A stretch of 64,000 nucleotides of DNA, taken from Arenibacter certesii DSM 19833. GTDB taxonomy: Bacteria; Bacteroidota; Bacteroidia; Flavobacteriales; Flavobacteriaceae. The notes beneath the pieces were generated by a model that was not told where the DNA came from, searched no databases, and saw only the letters and a list, made by a program, of their open reading frames with translations. The stretch is from positions 93,007 through 157,006 of the forward strand of contig NZ_KE386914.1 of assembly GCF_000429545.1 (NCBI RefSeq). Direction: 5' to 3'. Of this stretch, positions 9,259 to 18,989 are shown piece after piece; the stretch's first letter is position 1; every line of letters begins with the position of its first letter. Position numbers and translations under genes: made by a program.

Positions 9259-9369
9259 GTACGCATTTACGTCTTTAGAATACGAACATTGGTGGCACCC
9301 TTTACACTTAATTAAGAAAGTTTTTCCATTACCTTCATATATTAAACCTAGGGCTATCCCACTCACCAT
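9250..9369 (-). CDS. Possible tiny Cys/His-rich protein
   Basis: A 39-codon minus-strand frame ends with TFLIKCKGCHQCSYSKDV, a CxxCHxC cluster that could bind zinc. Its stop overlaps the end of the small plus-strand ORF at 9076-9258. No family is recognised. It could be the remnant of a longer gene, since the frame closes just upstream of the ATG, or chance. It is listed because the residue composition looks protein-like. Confidence 0.2.
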   Translation of the reverse strand: MVSGIALGLIYEGNGKTFLIKCKGCHQCSYSKDVNAYLK

Positions 9370-9526
9370 AAAGACCTGGTTTTCTTCCCCTATTCATATA
9401 ATAGTCAAAGGTTGGCTATATAAATCTCTTTATATCCGTTTTGACGGCGTTCAAGATTGTTATAATTATTATCTTTATCTGTAGTAGATTAAATTAATCA
9501 ACTAGAATTTACAGACCTTTTGTTAT

Positions 9527-10612
9527 ATGCTAATCGCTTTTTATATTTTATCGGCCATACTTATCACGGTGTCCTTACTACCTTTTATCTCACATCAACA
9601 CTGGATATTCCGGGTATGGGATTTCGGAAGAATTCAGCTGTTGATACTTCAACTTTTAACATTATTCATGGGGATTTTATTGGTGGATGAAAAAAGTGAT
9701 CTTTTCTGGGTGGTCATAGTTTTACATGCTGGGCTTATAACTTTCCATGTTATCATCTTAATTCCCTATACCACCTTATATAAGAGAAATAAAGCTGTAG
9801 AGGTCCCAAAAGAATCTGATCCCATTTCTATAATATCCGCTAATGTTTATCAATTTAACGAGCAGTATCAAAAATTAATTAATTTGGTCCTAGAAGTTAA
9901 GCCCGATATCTTGCTTACCATGGAGTCCAATCAGGCGTGGGAAGATGCTATGACCCAAATCGAAGGGGAATATCCAAACTTTAAAAAGGTAGCCTTAGAA
10001 AACACTTATGGGATTCACTTTTATACCAAACTCCCCGTAAAATCTATTAAGGTCAATTATTTTGTTGCGGACGATCTGCCAAGCATAGAGGCTTCCTTAC
10101 TTACAGAATCAGGTCAGCCATTTACATTTTTCGGGATCCATCCACCTCCACCAAGCCCTACGGAAGAGGATACATCTAGAGAACGTGATGGAGAATTACT
10201 TGCCATTGGGAAACGAGTAAGAAACACTAAAGGGCCTGTAATTGTAGTAGGCGACTTTAATAATGTAGCCTGGGCAAGGTCTTCTGTCTTATTTAGAAAA
10301 ACATCAGAACTTATTGATCCACGAATCGGAAGAGGTTTTGTTTCCACTTTTCATGCTAAATATAGATTCCTTAGAGCTCCCATTGATTTATTTTTCCATT
10401 CCAAGGAAGTGTTTATTGAAGATTTTAGAACGTTACGACCTATTGGAAGTGATCACCTACCCTTGTTCTCCAAATTTTTTATAAATCATGAGGAAGATGT
10501 TCAGGAGGAAGAGGTGGAGACATTAGATAAGGAAGAAGCCGAAGAAGTAGATGAAATGATTAAAGATGGTATTGAAGAAAAGAGCGATAGACCACAGGTA
10601 GCAACGGAATAG
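9527..10612 (+). CDS. Membrane-anchored endonuclease/exonuclease/phosphatase (EEP) family protein
   Basis: The 361-residue protein has three N-terminal membrane helices (about residues 3-20, 36-53 and 60-81) followed by an EEP-fold hydrolase domain. Catalytic-site motifs are visible: ISANVYQFN (Asn), DILLTMESNQ (metal-binding Glu), GIHPPPPSP (His), VVGDFNN (Asp/Asn) and the terminal IGSDHLPLFSKF (Asp-His). This arrangement is common in Bacteroidota and usually annotated as a phosphodiesterase of unknown substrate; the domain is probably on the periplasmic side. The last 40 residues are strongly acidic (EEDVQEEEVETLDKEEAEE). It is convergent with the methyltransferase gene. Confidence 0.82.
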   Translation: MLIAFYILSAILITVSLLPFISHQHWIFRVWDFGRIQLLILQLLTLFMGILLVDEKSDLFWVVIVLHAGLITFHVIILIPYTTLYKRNKAVEVPKESDPISIISANVYQFNEQYQKLINLVLEVKPDILLTMESNQAWEDAMTQIEGEYPNFKKVALENTYGIHFYTKLPVKSIKVNYFVADDLPSIEASLLTESGQPFTFFGIHPPPPSPTEEDTSRERDGELLAIGKRVRNTKGPVIVVGDFNNVAWARSSVLFRKTSELIDPRIGRGFVSTFHAKYRFLRAPIDLFFHSKEVFIEDFRTLRPIGSDHLPLFSKFFINHEEDVQEEEVETLDKEEAEEVDEMIKDGIEEKSDRPQVATE

Positions 10613-10741
10613 GATTATATAAGAATTTGGGAACCCCTCATTTCCCGCTAGTGAAAGTTTCCCTATGTAGGCCAATAGAAATTATGCTCCCACCCTACTA
10701 TAAACGGAAATTGTCAGTCTAAAATACAGCTTAACCATGGT

Positions 10742-11419
10742 TTAAAAAAGAGTATATAGCGTGGTGACAATAACTCCTTTTCTATCCATTGGAATAACAG
10801 ATAGGAGTTGCTTTTCTTCTTTTACCTTAAAACTGAATGGGGCTGCTATTACGTCTATTCCACTTTGTTTTTTGAGTCGAGTTCCTTGCCCGGAAATAAT
10901 ATCCAGATTGGGTACAAAATCTATTGCGGGTATATGTTCGGTTAGGAGTACATATTTAAAATGGATTAGCTTATCCAAAATACATTGCACTTCGGCATTG
11001 GATAAATGCTGCAGTACTTGTCGCAATAAAGCACAATCTCCAGAAGGCAAATTGTCTACTGCCACATCCAAACAATGGAATTCAAGATTCTCTTCTAGAT
11101 ATTTGTCCTTATGGTGCGCTATAAGATCTGCCACAATATCCACAGCAATATATTTCTTGGTATGCTTAACCAATTGTCTTCCCACGTTAAAGTCTCCACA
11201 CCCTAGATCACAAACAACAAGCGGACTTTCAAAGGAAGTTAAAAATGAGGTTAAAGCTGTTATATATGGATTTACTATTTCCGGATGATGCGATCCTTCA
11301 CCGGAATAGAAGTCGGATTTATTATCCCCCCAGAGTTTCATTTCATATACCTGTTCCATTGCCTTCTTGGTTGGCCAGGGCTTCTTTATTTTTTTGGTTG
11401 CTATTTCCTTCTTATTCAT
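10742..11419 (-). CDS. Class I SAM-dependent methyltransferase
   Basis: The 225-residue product has the SAM-binding motif I VVCDLGCGDFNVG, followed by YIAVDIVADLI (motif II acid) and LEFHCLDVAVDNLP (motif III region). These make it a small-molecule or protein methyltransferase of the Rossmann class. The N-terminus is basic (KKEIATKKIKKPWPTKK). No substrate can be assigned from neighbours: it is convergent with the EEP gene and divergent from the DUF1059 gene. Confidence 0.8.
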   Translation of the reverse strand: MNKKEIATKKIKKPWPTKKAMEQVYEMKLWGDNKSDFYSGEGSHHPEIVNPYITALTSFLTSFESPLVVCDLGCGDFNVGRQLVKHTKKYIAVDIVADLIAHHKDKYLEENLEFHCLDVAVDNLPSGDCALLRQVLQHLSNAEVQCILDKLIHFKYVLLTEHIPAIDFVPNLDIISGQGTRLKKQSGIDVIAAPFSFKVKEEKQLLSVIPMDRKGVIVTTLYTLF

Positions 11420-11693
11420 AAACAGGTTTAAAGATTATAAAAGTAAATTGAGCCATGCAGTCGTTTTTATAATCCAAATTAATTATCCCTGAAAAATACT
11501 TCCTGCTGATCTCCAAAAGTAAAAATATAGATAATATCAACTATATAAACCTGGCAACCCAAAAAAATAAAACCACGTTACAGTAGAGTTTGAACTCATC
11601 GGAAGCTAAGTAGTAGAAAAGAATTCGGTATATTGTTACCTACAGCGTACCCCCCCTTTTGAGGTTAATAAATCGAATTAAAAGAACAGAATA

Positions 11694-11939
11694 ATGAAAA
11701 CAATGACATGTAGCCAATTAGGAGGGGCTTGCGATAAAGAATTCCATGCAACTACTTTTGAGGAAATTGAGGGAATGAGTAAAAGTCACGGAATGGAAAT
11801 GTTTCAAAAAAATGACAAAGCACATTTAGAGGCCATGCATAAAATGAGGGACTTAATGAAATCATCTGACTCTAATGCGATGCAGGATTGGCTAGATGAA
11901 AAAAGAAAAGAATTTAACGCACTTCCTGAAAGAGGATAA
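11694..11939 (+). CDS. DUF1059 family small protein
   Basis: The 81-residue protein starts MTCSQLGGACDKEFHATTFE, which matches DUF1059 (conserved Cys-GGxCD and His), and continues with SKSHGMEMFQK. A helical segment and a short acidic/basic tail follow. DUF1059 proteins are small cytoplasmic proteins of unknown function, often found near stress genes. The Cys/His residues at the start may bind metal (inference). The gene is monocistronic, in a divergent arrangement with the methyltransferase. Confidence 0.8.
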   Translation: MKTMTCSQLGGACDKEFHATTFEEIEGMSKSHGMEMFQKNDKAHLEAMHKMRDLMKSSDSNAMQDWLDEKRKEFNALPERG

Positions 11940-12175
11940 TCAAGGGTGCCTATGTCAGCAGACCGGCGCGACGAAGGTACATCACATACCATCCAATTTT
12001 AAGAATACAGAATTCCTTAATTTAACAACTTCAAAAGTATAAAATAGGATTTGAAGAATTAGTTGTTTTAATTACATTCGATTTGAATTTGGGAAAATAA
12101 CTCCTAGCATGAATCTAGAGGTATATGGCTTTGGATTATTTTCTTGTAGTTTTACGTCTTATATAAACCAATTGC

Positions 12176-13378
12176 ATGAAAATCCTTCATACATCCGACT
12201 GGCATATCGGGAAGCAACTACATAAATACGATCTGTCCGAGGATCTTGAGCTGTTTTTTACATGGCTAATAAAATATATAAAATCTGAAAACATAGATGT
12301 CCTATTGGTGTCAGGTGATATTTTTGATCAGGCGAATCCTTCACAAGCAGCTTATAAGCAGTATTATGATTTACTGAAAAACCTTATTCAGCTCGACTGT
12401 AAAATTATACTTACTGGTGGGAATCACGATTCCCCAACGGTATTGAACGCACCTGCAGAATTGCTAAAGGCATTTGATATTACTGTAATTGGTGGAGCCA
12501 CAGAGGCAGTGGAAGATATGTTTGTAACTGTTGATAAAAACAATGAGAAGTTAGTAGTGGCTGCCGTTCCCTTTCTAAAAGATCGCGACATCCGCAAATC
12601 TGCTGCAGGAGAAAGCTATGCTACAAAAATTGAACAAATAAAGTCGGGCTTAAGAACCTATTTTTCAAATGTAACTGCACATTACAGTCGGCACCATACC
12701 AATCAGGTGTTTATTTTAATGGGACATTTATATGTACAGGGCAGCGAGCTTTCCGAGAGCGAGCGCGATATACAGATTGGAAATCAGGCGGGTGTGGAGG
12801 CCAATATGTTTGGGGAAATACCTCATTATGTAGCTTTAGGCCATATTCATAAACCACAAGTAATTTCTCAAGAGCAAAATATACATTACTGTGGTTCCCC
12901 AATTCCATTGAGCTTTTCAGAAAAAGAAGATCGCAAACAGATTAACGTGATTACCATAGAGAATAACAAAATCTCACAGGTAGCTATTATTCCTATTCCC
13001 AAGCACAGAAATTTACTCACTTTTGAAGGCAGTCTCCAAGAAGTAGAAGAAAAATTAAATGCCTATTCCGAAGTAACCACTTTAATATCCCTAGCCGAAA
13101 TAATCGTAAATGAGGAAAGCGAAAGTTTGGAGAAGCGACAAGCTTTTGATGCGCTTACCGATTCCCAACTCAATTCCAAAATCGAAATTGTGAAATCGCG
13201 ACTCAATTTTAAGAGTAAAATTCGTGGTGCTAGTGATGCCTTTGCTGTGGGCACCGATGTAGCAGATGTTACTCCTATGCAGATGTTCGAAAAAAAACTG
13301 GAGCTACAAAGCGAATTAGAGAACACAGACGAATTAAAGAACGCTTTTCGTGAAATCTTGGAAGAATTGAAATTATAG
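12176..13378 (+). CDS. sbcD: Exonuclease SbcCD, subunit D (Mre11-like nuclease)
   Basis: The 400-residue calcineurin-like metallophosphoesterase carries the Mre11/SbcD signature motifs in order: ILHTSDWHIG (Asp8, His10), LLVSGDIFDQ, LTGGNHDSP, LMGHLYVQG and LGHIHKPQ. The C-terminal part is the capping domain seen in SbcD. With SbcC it forms an ATP-dependent double-strand nuclease that opens hairpins and protein-blocked DNA ends. The SbcC gene starts 4 bases after the stop, a conserved operon. The size is normal for the family. Confidence 0.96.
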   Translation: MKILHTSDWHIGKQLHKYDLSEDLELFFTWLIKYIKSENIDVLLVSGDIFDQANPSQAAYKQYYDLLKNLIQLDCKIILTGGNHDSPTVLNAPAELLKAFDITVIGGATEAVEDMFVTVDKNNEKLVVAAVPFLKDRDIRKSAAGESYATKIEQIKSGLRTYFSNVTAHYSRHHTNQVFILMGHLYVQGSELSESERDIQIGNQAGVEANMFGEIPHYVALGHIHKPQVISQEQNIHYCGSPIPLSFSEKEDRKQINVITIENNKISQVAIIPIPKHRNLLTFEGSLQEVEEKLNAYSEVTTLISLAEIIVNEESESLEKRQAFDALTDSQLNSKIEIVKSRLNFKSKIRGASDAFAVGTDVADVTPMQMFEKKLELQSELENTDELKNAFREILEELKL

Positions 13379-13381
13379 TCC

Positions 13382-16300
13382 ATGAAAATCCTAAAAATTA
13401 GATTTGAAAATATTCACTCCCTAAAAGGAGAACACCATGTTGATTTTGGTGATGGTGTTCTGGCGGAAGCTGGGCTCTTTGCCATTACCGGCCCTACAGG
13501 ATCGGGTAAGTCGACTTTACTAGATGTAATAACCCTTGCGCTTTACAACCGAATTGCAAGGGTAGATAAAGCGGTAAGCAATACCATTTTGGAGGATGAC
13601 GGCGGCATTATGACCCGCAATATGAAACATTGCTTTGCAGAGGTAGAATATCGTGTTAATGGCAAGGATTATCGTAGCCATTGGTCCATAGAACGCAATA
13701 GGAACAATAACTTAAACGCACGTAAGCAGGAATTGGTAGAAGTAGCAACTGGTCAGATCCTTGAAGCGGGTACCAAAACTCCGGATAAAAACCAGGAGGT
13801 TATTGGCCTTAGCTATGAACAATTTGTAAAAGCCATGGTGCTGTCTCAGGGAGAATTCAGTAAATTACTGCAAGCACCGCGCAACGAACGTAATAAATTA
13901 TTGGAAGATATTACAGGGGCCCGCTCCTACCGTGAGATTGGAAAGGCAGTCTATTTTAGGTATAAACAGGTAGAAAAGAGCATAGCACTCAAAGAGGCAG
14001 GACTAGAAACTATTGAGCTTCTAACAGCAGAACAAGTTACGGAAAAGAAAGCTGAACTTAAATCCCTGACCGAGGCGAAGCCTGAAATAGAAAAAAGCTA
14101 CCAAACCGCTTCAGAAAAAATATCCAACAGAAAAGAGCTTCATAAAAAACAAGTAGAACAAAAAGAACTGCAAGATCAACAGCTTCAGCTAAAAAAGGAC
14201 TGGGATATTTTCAACCCTTTTAAAAGCCAATTGGAGCTACATGATAAACTAGCAAAATATAGTGTAATCTTGTCAGATTACGATGCTGTAAGCAAGCAAG
14301 AGAGCCAACTGAAGGAAGATGGAGATCGACTCGGAAAATCTAAATTGGAAGCAGAAAACCAATTAAAATCATATTTAGAGGCCGCCGAAAAGCTCCTTAA
14401 AGAAAAGGTGGAAGTCAAAACTGCCAATGAGAAATTGGATGCTTTCCGAAATAAAATTGCTCAACTACAAGCCGAAGAGAAAAAGATGCAAGGAGAGGCG
14501 TCGTTATTCCTTAATCAATTAAATACTTATGTTAGGAAAATAAATGAGTTGGGATATCCATTGCCCATGGCGTACAAGCCCCAATTGTTTATCCCAGAAG
14601 TTGCATTTCTACATAAAGCGATTCAGGAATCTATACATTCTTCAGGGGTAGATTCCCTAGAAAAGTTGAATTCGGTTTTGGATGGCCAACGTGTTTTAAA
14701 TGAAAAAGCAGGGGAATTACTCTCTAGTAAAGAGCAACTTATAAAGATTCAAGAAAACCATAAAAATCAATTTGGCAAACTAAAAGAAGTCAAGGAACAG
14801 TTGGTAAAAGACACCAACACCATAGAATCTCTGGAAAAAGAGGTGCTTTTAGGGTCAAAGGAAGTAGAATCGTTAGAGAAATCTTTAGCACAGCAACGTA
14901 ATCATCAGAGTTTAGAGGAATATCGATTACAGTTAGATCCCGAGCAACCTTGTCCGCTTTGTGGGTCATTGCACCATCCCTATGCTTCCGAAAAACCTTA
15001 TTTGGATACCAAGGAGGAACTGGTAAACGAAAAAAAGAAAGCACTCCAAACAAAGTCGGATTATCTTATCTCATTAAGAGCAAAAAACAAATTCCAATTT
15101 AAGGAAATAGACGACTTAACCACGGCTATAGCAACCCTTAAAGAAGAGCAGGCACAGCATTTGGAATCACTCACCAATATAGCTGAGCCTTTAAATTGGA
15201 ATTTTAAAGACGATTTAGAAACGCTAAAATCCCGCCGACTCGATTTAAATCGGCAAATCCAGCAAATGGAAAAGTCGAAACAAGCTTTCCAAGCGGCTTC
15301 CACATTAAAGGATTTGGATGATAGTTTAAAGCAGTGGGAGTTGGCACTAACCACTTATAAAAGCTTAAAACAGAAACGCACTGCCTTATATGATGGGCCA
15401 GATATCAATGGAAAGGTGAATACTTTATCCACTTCCATAACTAGACTCCACTCCACTATTACTTCGCTTTCTGAGCAGTTAAATGGAAACGCAGAAAAAC
15501 TAAAACTGCAATCGGCACAAAAGGAAAAAAAGGAAAATGAGCTAAAGGGGATAATTACAGATGAAAAGCTAGAAAACCTACAAGCCTTACGGTCTGCCAT
15601 ACTTTCTGAAGAGCGTGCCAGTAAAATTAGGAAACGTGAAAATCAACTAAAAGAGCAAAAAACCATTCTATCAGAAAAAGAAAGCTCCATAAATAAAGCA
15701 TTAACTGAGTTAACAGAGAAAGATGACCAATCCCTTTCACTGGAAGCTTTAACCACCCTATTTAAAGAAGCTAAGTCCAGCTGGGATACCCTGTCCATTA
15801 ATATCGGTAAGATCACCCAAAGTTTGGAGGCCGATGAAAAAGCCAAGAAGCGTCAGCAAAAAGTACAGGAAGAAATAGACCTACTAAAGAAAGATTTGTC
15901 GCTATGGAAAACCATGAACGATTTAATTGGGGATGCTACAGGTAATAAATTTTCCAATTTTGTCCAGGATCTTACTCTAGAGCAACTTATTGGGCACGCC
16001 AATAAACGACTTTCTGAGTTTAGCGATCGTTATCTACTAGATATTCCAACAGCAGAGGAAGCCGAAAAAAGTGATACGCTCAAGGTTTTTGATAAATATA
16101 TGGGTAATGCACGTCGCTCTGTACGTACCCTTTCCGGCGGTGAGACCTTTTTAGTTAGTTTGGCTATGGCTTTTGCGCTATCGGACATTGCTGCAAGAAA
16201 TGTAAAGATAGAATCCCTCTTTATTGATGAAGGTTTTGGCACATTGGATCCAGAAACCTTGGACCAGGCAATTACGATACTGGAAAAAATGCAGAACGAG

Positions 16301-16417
16301 GGCGATAAGTCTGTTGGAGTAATCTCTCACGTAGGCGCATTAAAAGAACGTATTACAACTCAAATCCAATTAGAAAAAGGAAGTTTAGGGCATTCAACTT
16401 TAAAGGTGGTACAATGA
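13382..16417 (+). CDS. sbcC: Exonuclease SbcCD, subunit C (Rad50-like ATPase)
   Basis: The 1011-residue Rad50-type ATPase has a Walker A at GPTGSGKS (residues 37-44), followed by a long coiled coil. The zinc hook CPLC is at Cys524-Cys527, close to the middle, and a second coiled coil follows. The signature motif is LSGGE (918-921 region) and Walker B is SLFIDEGFGTLD (Asp949, Glu950). All parts expected for a working SbcC are present. It dimerises through the hook and drives the SbcD nuclease. It is translated just after SbcD (3-base gap). A possible bidirectional terminator lies 45 bases downstream. Confidence 0.96.
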   Translation: MKILKIRFENIHSLKGEHHVDFGDGVLAEAGLFAITGPTGSGKSTLLDVITLALYNRIARVDKAVSNTILEDDGGIMTRNMKHCFAEVEYRVNGKDYRSHWSIERNRNNNLNARKQELVEVATGQILEAGTKTPDKNQEVIGLSYEQFVKAMVLSQGEFSKLLQAPRNERNKLLEDITGARSYREIGKAVYFRYKQVEKSIALKEAGLETIELLTAEQVTEKKAELKSLTEAKPEIEKSYQTASEKISNRKELHKKQVEQKELQDQQLQLKKDWDIFNPFKSQLELHDKLAKYSVILSDYDAVSKQESQLKEDGDRLGKSKLEAENQLKSYLEAAEKLLKEKVEVKTANEKLDAFRNKIAQLQAEEKKMQGEASLFLNQLNTYVRKINELGYPLPMAYKPQLFIPEVAFLHKAIQESIHSSGVDSLEKLNSVLDGQRVLNEKAGELLSSKEQLIKIQENHKNQFGKLKEVKEQLVKDTNTIESLEKEVLLGSKEVESLEKSLAQQRNHQSLEEYRLQLDPEQPCPLCGSLHHPYASEKPYLDTKEELVNEKKKALQTKSDYLISLRAKNKFQFKEIDDLTTAIATLKEEQAQHLESLTNIAEPLNWNFKDDLETLKSRRLDLNRQIQQMEKSKQAFQAASTLKDLDDSLKQWELALTTYKSLKQKRTALYDGPDINGKVNTLSTSITRLHSTITSLSEQLNGNAEKLKLQSAQKEKKENELKGIITDEKLENLQALRSAILSEERASKIRKRENQLKEQKTILSEKESSINKALTELTEKDDQSLSLEALTTLFKEAKSSWDTLSINIGKITQSLEADEKAKKRQQKVQEEIDLLKKDLSLWKTMNDLIGDATGNKFSNFVQDLTLEQLIGHANKRLSEFSDRYLLDIPTAEEAEKSDTLKVFDKYMGNARRSVRTLSGGETFLVSLAMAFALSDIAARNVKIESLFIDEGFGTLDPETLDQAITILEKMQNEGDKSVGVISHVGALKERITTQIQLEKGSLGHSTLKVVQ

Positions 16418-16461
16418 TATTGGTGGTAGGAGTTACTAAATTAGCATTGTTAGCACTCTTT

Positions 16462-16486
16462 AGGAATAAAACCAAGTTTATTTCCT
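16462..16486. terminator. Possible bidirectional terminator between convergent genes
   Basis: AGGAATAAA (16462-16470) pairs with TTTATTTCCT (16477-16486) with one bulged T, around a 6-base loop. It lies between the sbcC stop and the 3' end of the convergent secreted-protein gene. There is no long T-run. Confidence 0.4.
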
Positions 16487-16534
16487 GAATAACACCATAG
16501 CGGTTTCAATATCGGTCCGGGGTATTTAAATGCT

Positions 16535-18640
16535 TTATTCTGGAATTATAAACTTAAAACTTTCGGTGTTGGACTGTAGAATGTATATTCCTGGGGGTAA
16601 TCCGCTTACATCAATAATTGATTCCTCGTGGGCGTTTTCTATATGCTTAACTGAATTTCCGTAGATATTAATTATCTCTAGATCACTACTTGTTTCTTGG
16701 AAAACATGCATTTGGGAACCTTCAATAGGGTTTGGCGCAACTTGAAGGGCACCGTTTCCTTCTTGTGGGGAATTTGAACCTAAGGCGTTCTTTTGAGTTA
16801 GATTTCCAATAGCCTTATCCACCACATTAAATTGTGTTACATTATTTTCTTTTTGACCATTACTATCTGTAACCTCAACTTTAACAGTATGGGTGCCAAG
16901 AGTAACATTGGTAATTAGATGGGGGGTATAAAACGAAAGATCGGTATCCACTAGAATGCCATTTACGAAGACCTGATATTGAACGATATTGCTCTCACTT
17001 GGAATGGCAATATCAACTGGGATGGTTTCTCCTGCAATATAATTTGTACCATCAACTGGTGATATTATTTTTAAGATGGATTTATCTTCATTGGGAATAT
17101 TCTCTTTTCCCCCCTCATCCCCTATTCTAGTGTTAATAGTTTTAATAGTTTTTAAACCCTTGCTATCCGTTGCTTCGGCCCTAATAGTATATACACCTTC
17201 ATTTGTATTCGTAATTTTATGAGGGGTAAAATTACTTCCATCGGTATCTACCAGCTCATCATTTACAAAAATCTGATATTGAACAATCTTACTATTATTG
17301 GCAGTTGTTAGGTCGACCGTAATAGTTTCCCCAACACCATAATGTGTACCCTCTATAGGGGATACAAAGTTAATCGAAGGAGTTTCGTTGTAATTTGGAT
17401 TATCGTTTTCATTTTCTTCATCCTCCCTATCTTCTTCATCTTCCTTATTCTTATCTTCTATAACCACTATTTTGGTGGTATATTTGGTTTTTTGACCCTT
17501 ATTGGTAGTCACTTCTGCTCGTATTTCGTAGTCTCCTTTTTTAATGTTCGTAATGATATGTGGCGTATAATTTACTCCGTCCGAATCAACTAAGTTGTTA
17601 TTTACAAAAATTTGATGACTAATTATATTTAGTTGATTTTTTACTTTGAGATCAATAGTGACATCCTCCCCTACATTAAAAGTTTGTCCATTTTGGGGTG
17701 AGGTAATTAATAGCTCCATTGGCTCATTATTCTCGGGAAGCAGGGTCTTTTCACAAGGGTTTTCCATCAACTTCCTTGCATCATTATGATCAGGATTCTT
17801 TTTGCCTCCATTAAACGGTCCTCCACTAATTAGAAAGTACGACATACCCGCATCGGAAGGATCAAAATAACCGCTAAAAGGATTTCGACTATAAATCCAA
17901 CGATTGTATGTTTTATTACTATCTCGCATCCAAGTCCAATTGCTTTTTGCAGAATTAAACCCACCATTCTGATCATTCAGTTTATTTGGGCTATTACATC
18001 CCCCCTTATTACAATTTTCAACAAAGTTCACACCTTTTCTCTTAAATTCGGACTTTAGATCATCCCAATTATGAGCACCACTACAATGGGTATGATCTTC
18101 ATTCCATTTAGAGTGAGAGATTATGGTAACATTATCAAAACCTTTGGACGCATTTTTGAGCCCACGCCATACTGTTTCCATTGGTCCTCCTGCTAAGATC
18201 CACAATGGATTAGATTTAGTTGATTTCTCTATTTCGATGGTCATTTTATTAGTTGAAGCATTTCCCTGCCTTTCGTAATCATAAAAAATATTTGATCCGT
18301 ATCCGAAGTTTTCTATGATGCCAGCAGCGGTTATGCGCATGTTTTGACTATCATCACCAGCACCAGGGCCCATTCCATCCGATTCTGTTACGTTGGTTTC
18401 GCATATATGGTTGTTATATTCTATTTGTACTACCTTGTCCTTAAGTCCAGCTGCCCACCACAAACCTGCAGATAGGGCCATTGCCACAATATCATCATCA
18501 TCATGTACGTTTCCATCAAAGCTCATTACAACCCTACCACCAGGGAATTTCACTTCTGGTATAGGAGTACAGGCAGATTGACCGATAGTGTAATAGGAGG
18601 TTAATAGGGACAGGGCAAATAAAATTAGTTTCGTCTTCAT
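16535..18640 (-). CDS. Secreted nucleoside-hydrolase-like protein with three Ig-like repeats and T9SS sorting domain
   Basis: The 701-residue protein begins with a signal peptide (to about residue 22). Residues about 30-300 resemble the inosine-uridine nucleoside hydrolase fold: the FDGNVHDDDDIVAMAL segment parallels the Asp-rich ribose/Ca site of that family. Three tandem Ig-like/cadherin-like repeats follow (about 307-395, 419-507, 520-608), each with SPxxGxxxxxGE, xxVNxxLVDxDxxxxTPHxIT and a closing strand. The first two are joined by a very acidic linker (EDEEDREDEENENDN). The C-terminus (about 625-701) is a type IX secretion sorting domain (NIYGNSVKHI, VSGLPPGIYILQ). It is probably a cell-surface or released enzyme; the substrate is unknown, and the enzymatic call is by resemblance only. 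Confidence 0.7.
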   Translation of the reverse strand: MKTKLILFALSLLTSYYTIGQSACTPIPEVKFPGGRVVMSFDGNVHDDDDIVAMALSAGLWWAAGLKDKVVQIEYNNHICETNVTESDGMGPGAGDDSQNMRITAAGIIENFGYGSNIFYDYERQGNASTNKMTIEIEKSTKSNPLWILAGGPMETVWRGLKNASKGFDNVTIISHSKWNEDHTHCSGAHNWDDLKSEFKRKGVNFVENCNKGGCNSPNKLNDQNGGFNSAKSNWTWMRDSNKTYNRWIYSRNPFSGYFDPSDAGMSYFLISGGPFNGGKKNPDHNDARKLMENPCEKTLLPENNEPMELLITSPQNGQTFNVGEDVTIDLKVKNQLNIISHQIFVNNNLVDSDGVNYTPHIITNIKKGDYEIRAEVTTNKGQKTKYTTKIVVIEDKNKEDEEDREDEENENDNPNYNETPSINFVSPIEGTHYGVGETITVDLTTANNSKIVQYQIFVNDELVDTDGSNFTPHKITNTNEGVYTIRAEATDSKGLKTIKTINTRIGDEGGKENIPNEDKSILKIISPVDGTNYIAGETIPVDIAIPSESNIVQYQVFVNGILVDTDLSFYTPHLITNVTLGTHTVKVEVTDSNGQKENNVTQFNVVDKAIGNLTQKNALGSNSPQEGNGALQVAPNPIEGSQMHVFQETSSDLEIINIYGNSVKHIENAHEESIIDVSGLPPGIYILQSNTESFKFIIPE
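16817..17722 (-). repeat. Three coding Ig-like domain repeats
   Basis: These are in-gene repeats of about 88-90 codons in the secreted protein. The second and third share the core IVQYQ(I/V)FVN, LVDTD and TPH; the first is more diverged (HQIFVNNNLVDSD). They are likely spacer or carbohydrate-binding-type modules. Confidence 0.7.
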
Positions 18641-18989
18641 AACGGGGAGTTAAATTTCACTATAAAATAATGAGCTAAACCATAAACTAGGTTCGGTATA
18701 TTTTTCAATCTATAATTTAGATTTTCTTATATCCCCTATTTCAAAATTTTATGCCCAAACTTACCCGAAAATTTATAGATCATCTATTTCAATCAATTAA
18801 AATTTTGACTCAAATAGAGGATTAACGAACTGAAATATAGAGAGATAGTTGTTTAATAAGTTTTTACTTATAGTAACAATAGTAATAACCTACTTACCAT
18901 CGTATTGTTAACGATATTAATAGATAGACATTTAAAGTGTAGAGCAAAAAACCGATAACCAGCAAGAAAAGGGCTTGCTCAGCTTACTA
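18641..18989. other. Intergenic region, no gene seen
   Basis: This 349-base AT-rich gap lies between the secreted protein gene and the GH43-like gene, both on the minus strand. It probably holds the promoter of the former. Apart from a short hairpin at 18961-18979, I see no structure or reading frame. Confidence 0.6.
18961..18979 (-). terminator. Weak hairpin after the GH43-like gene
   Basis: AGCAAG (18961-18966) pairs with CTTGCT (18974-18979) around a 7-base loop, just downstream of the GH43-like stop on the minus strand. A T-run occurs only about 10 bases later, so termination here is uncertain. Confidence 0.3.
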
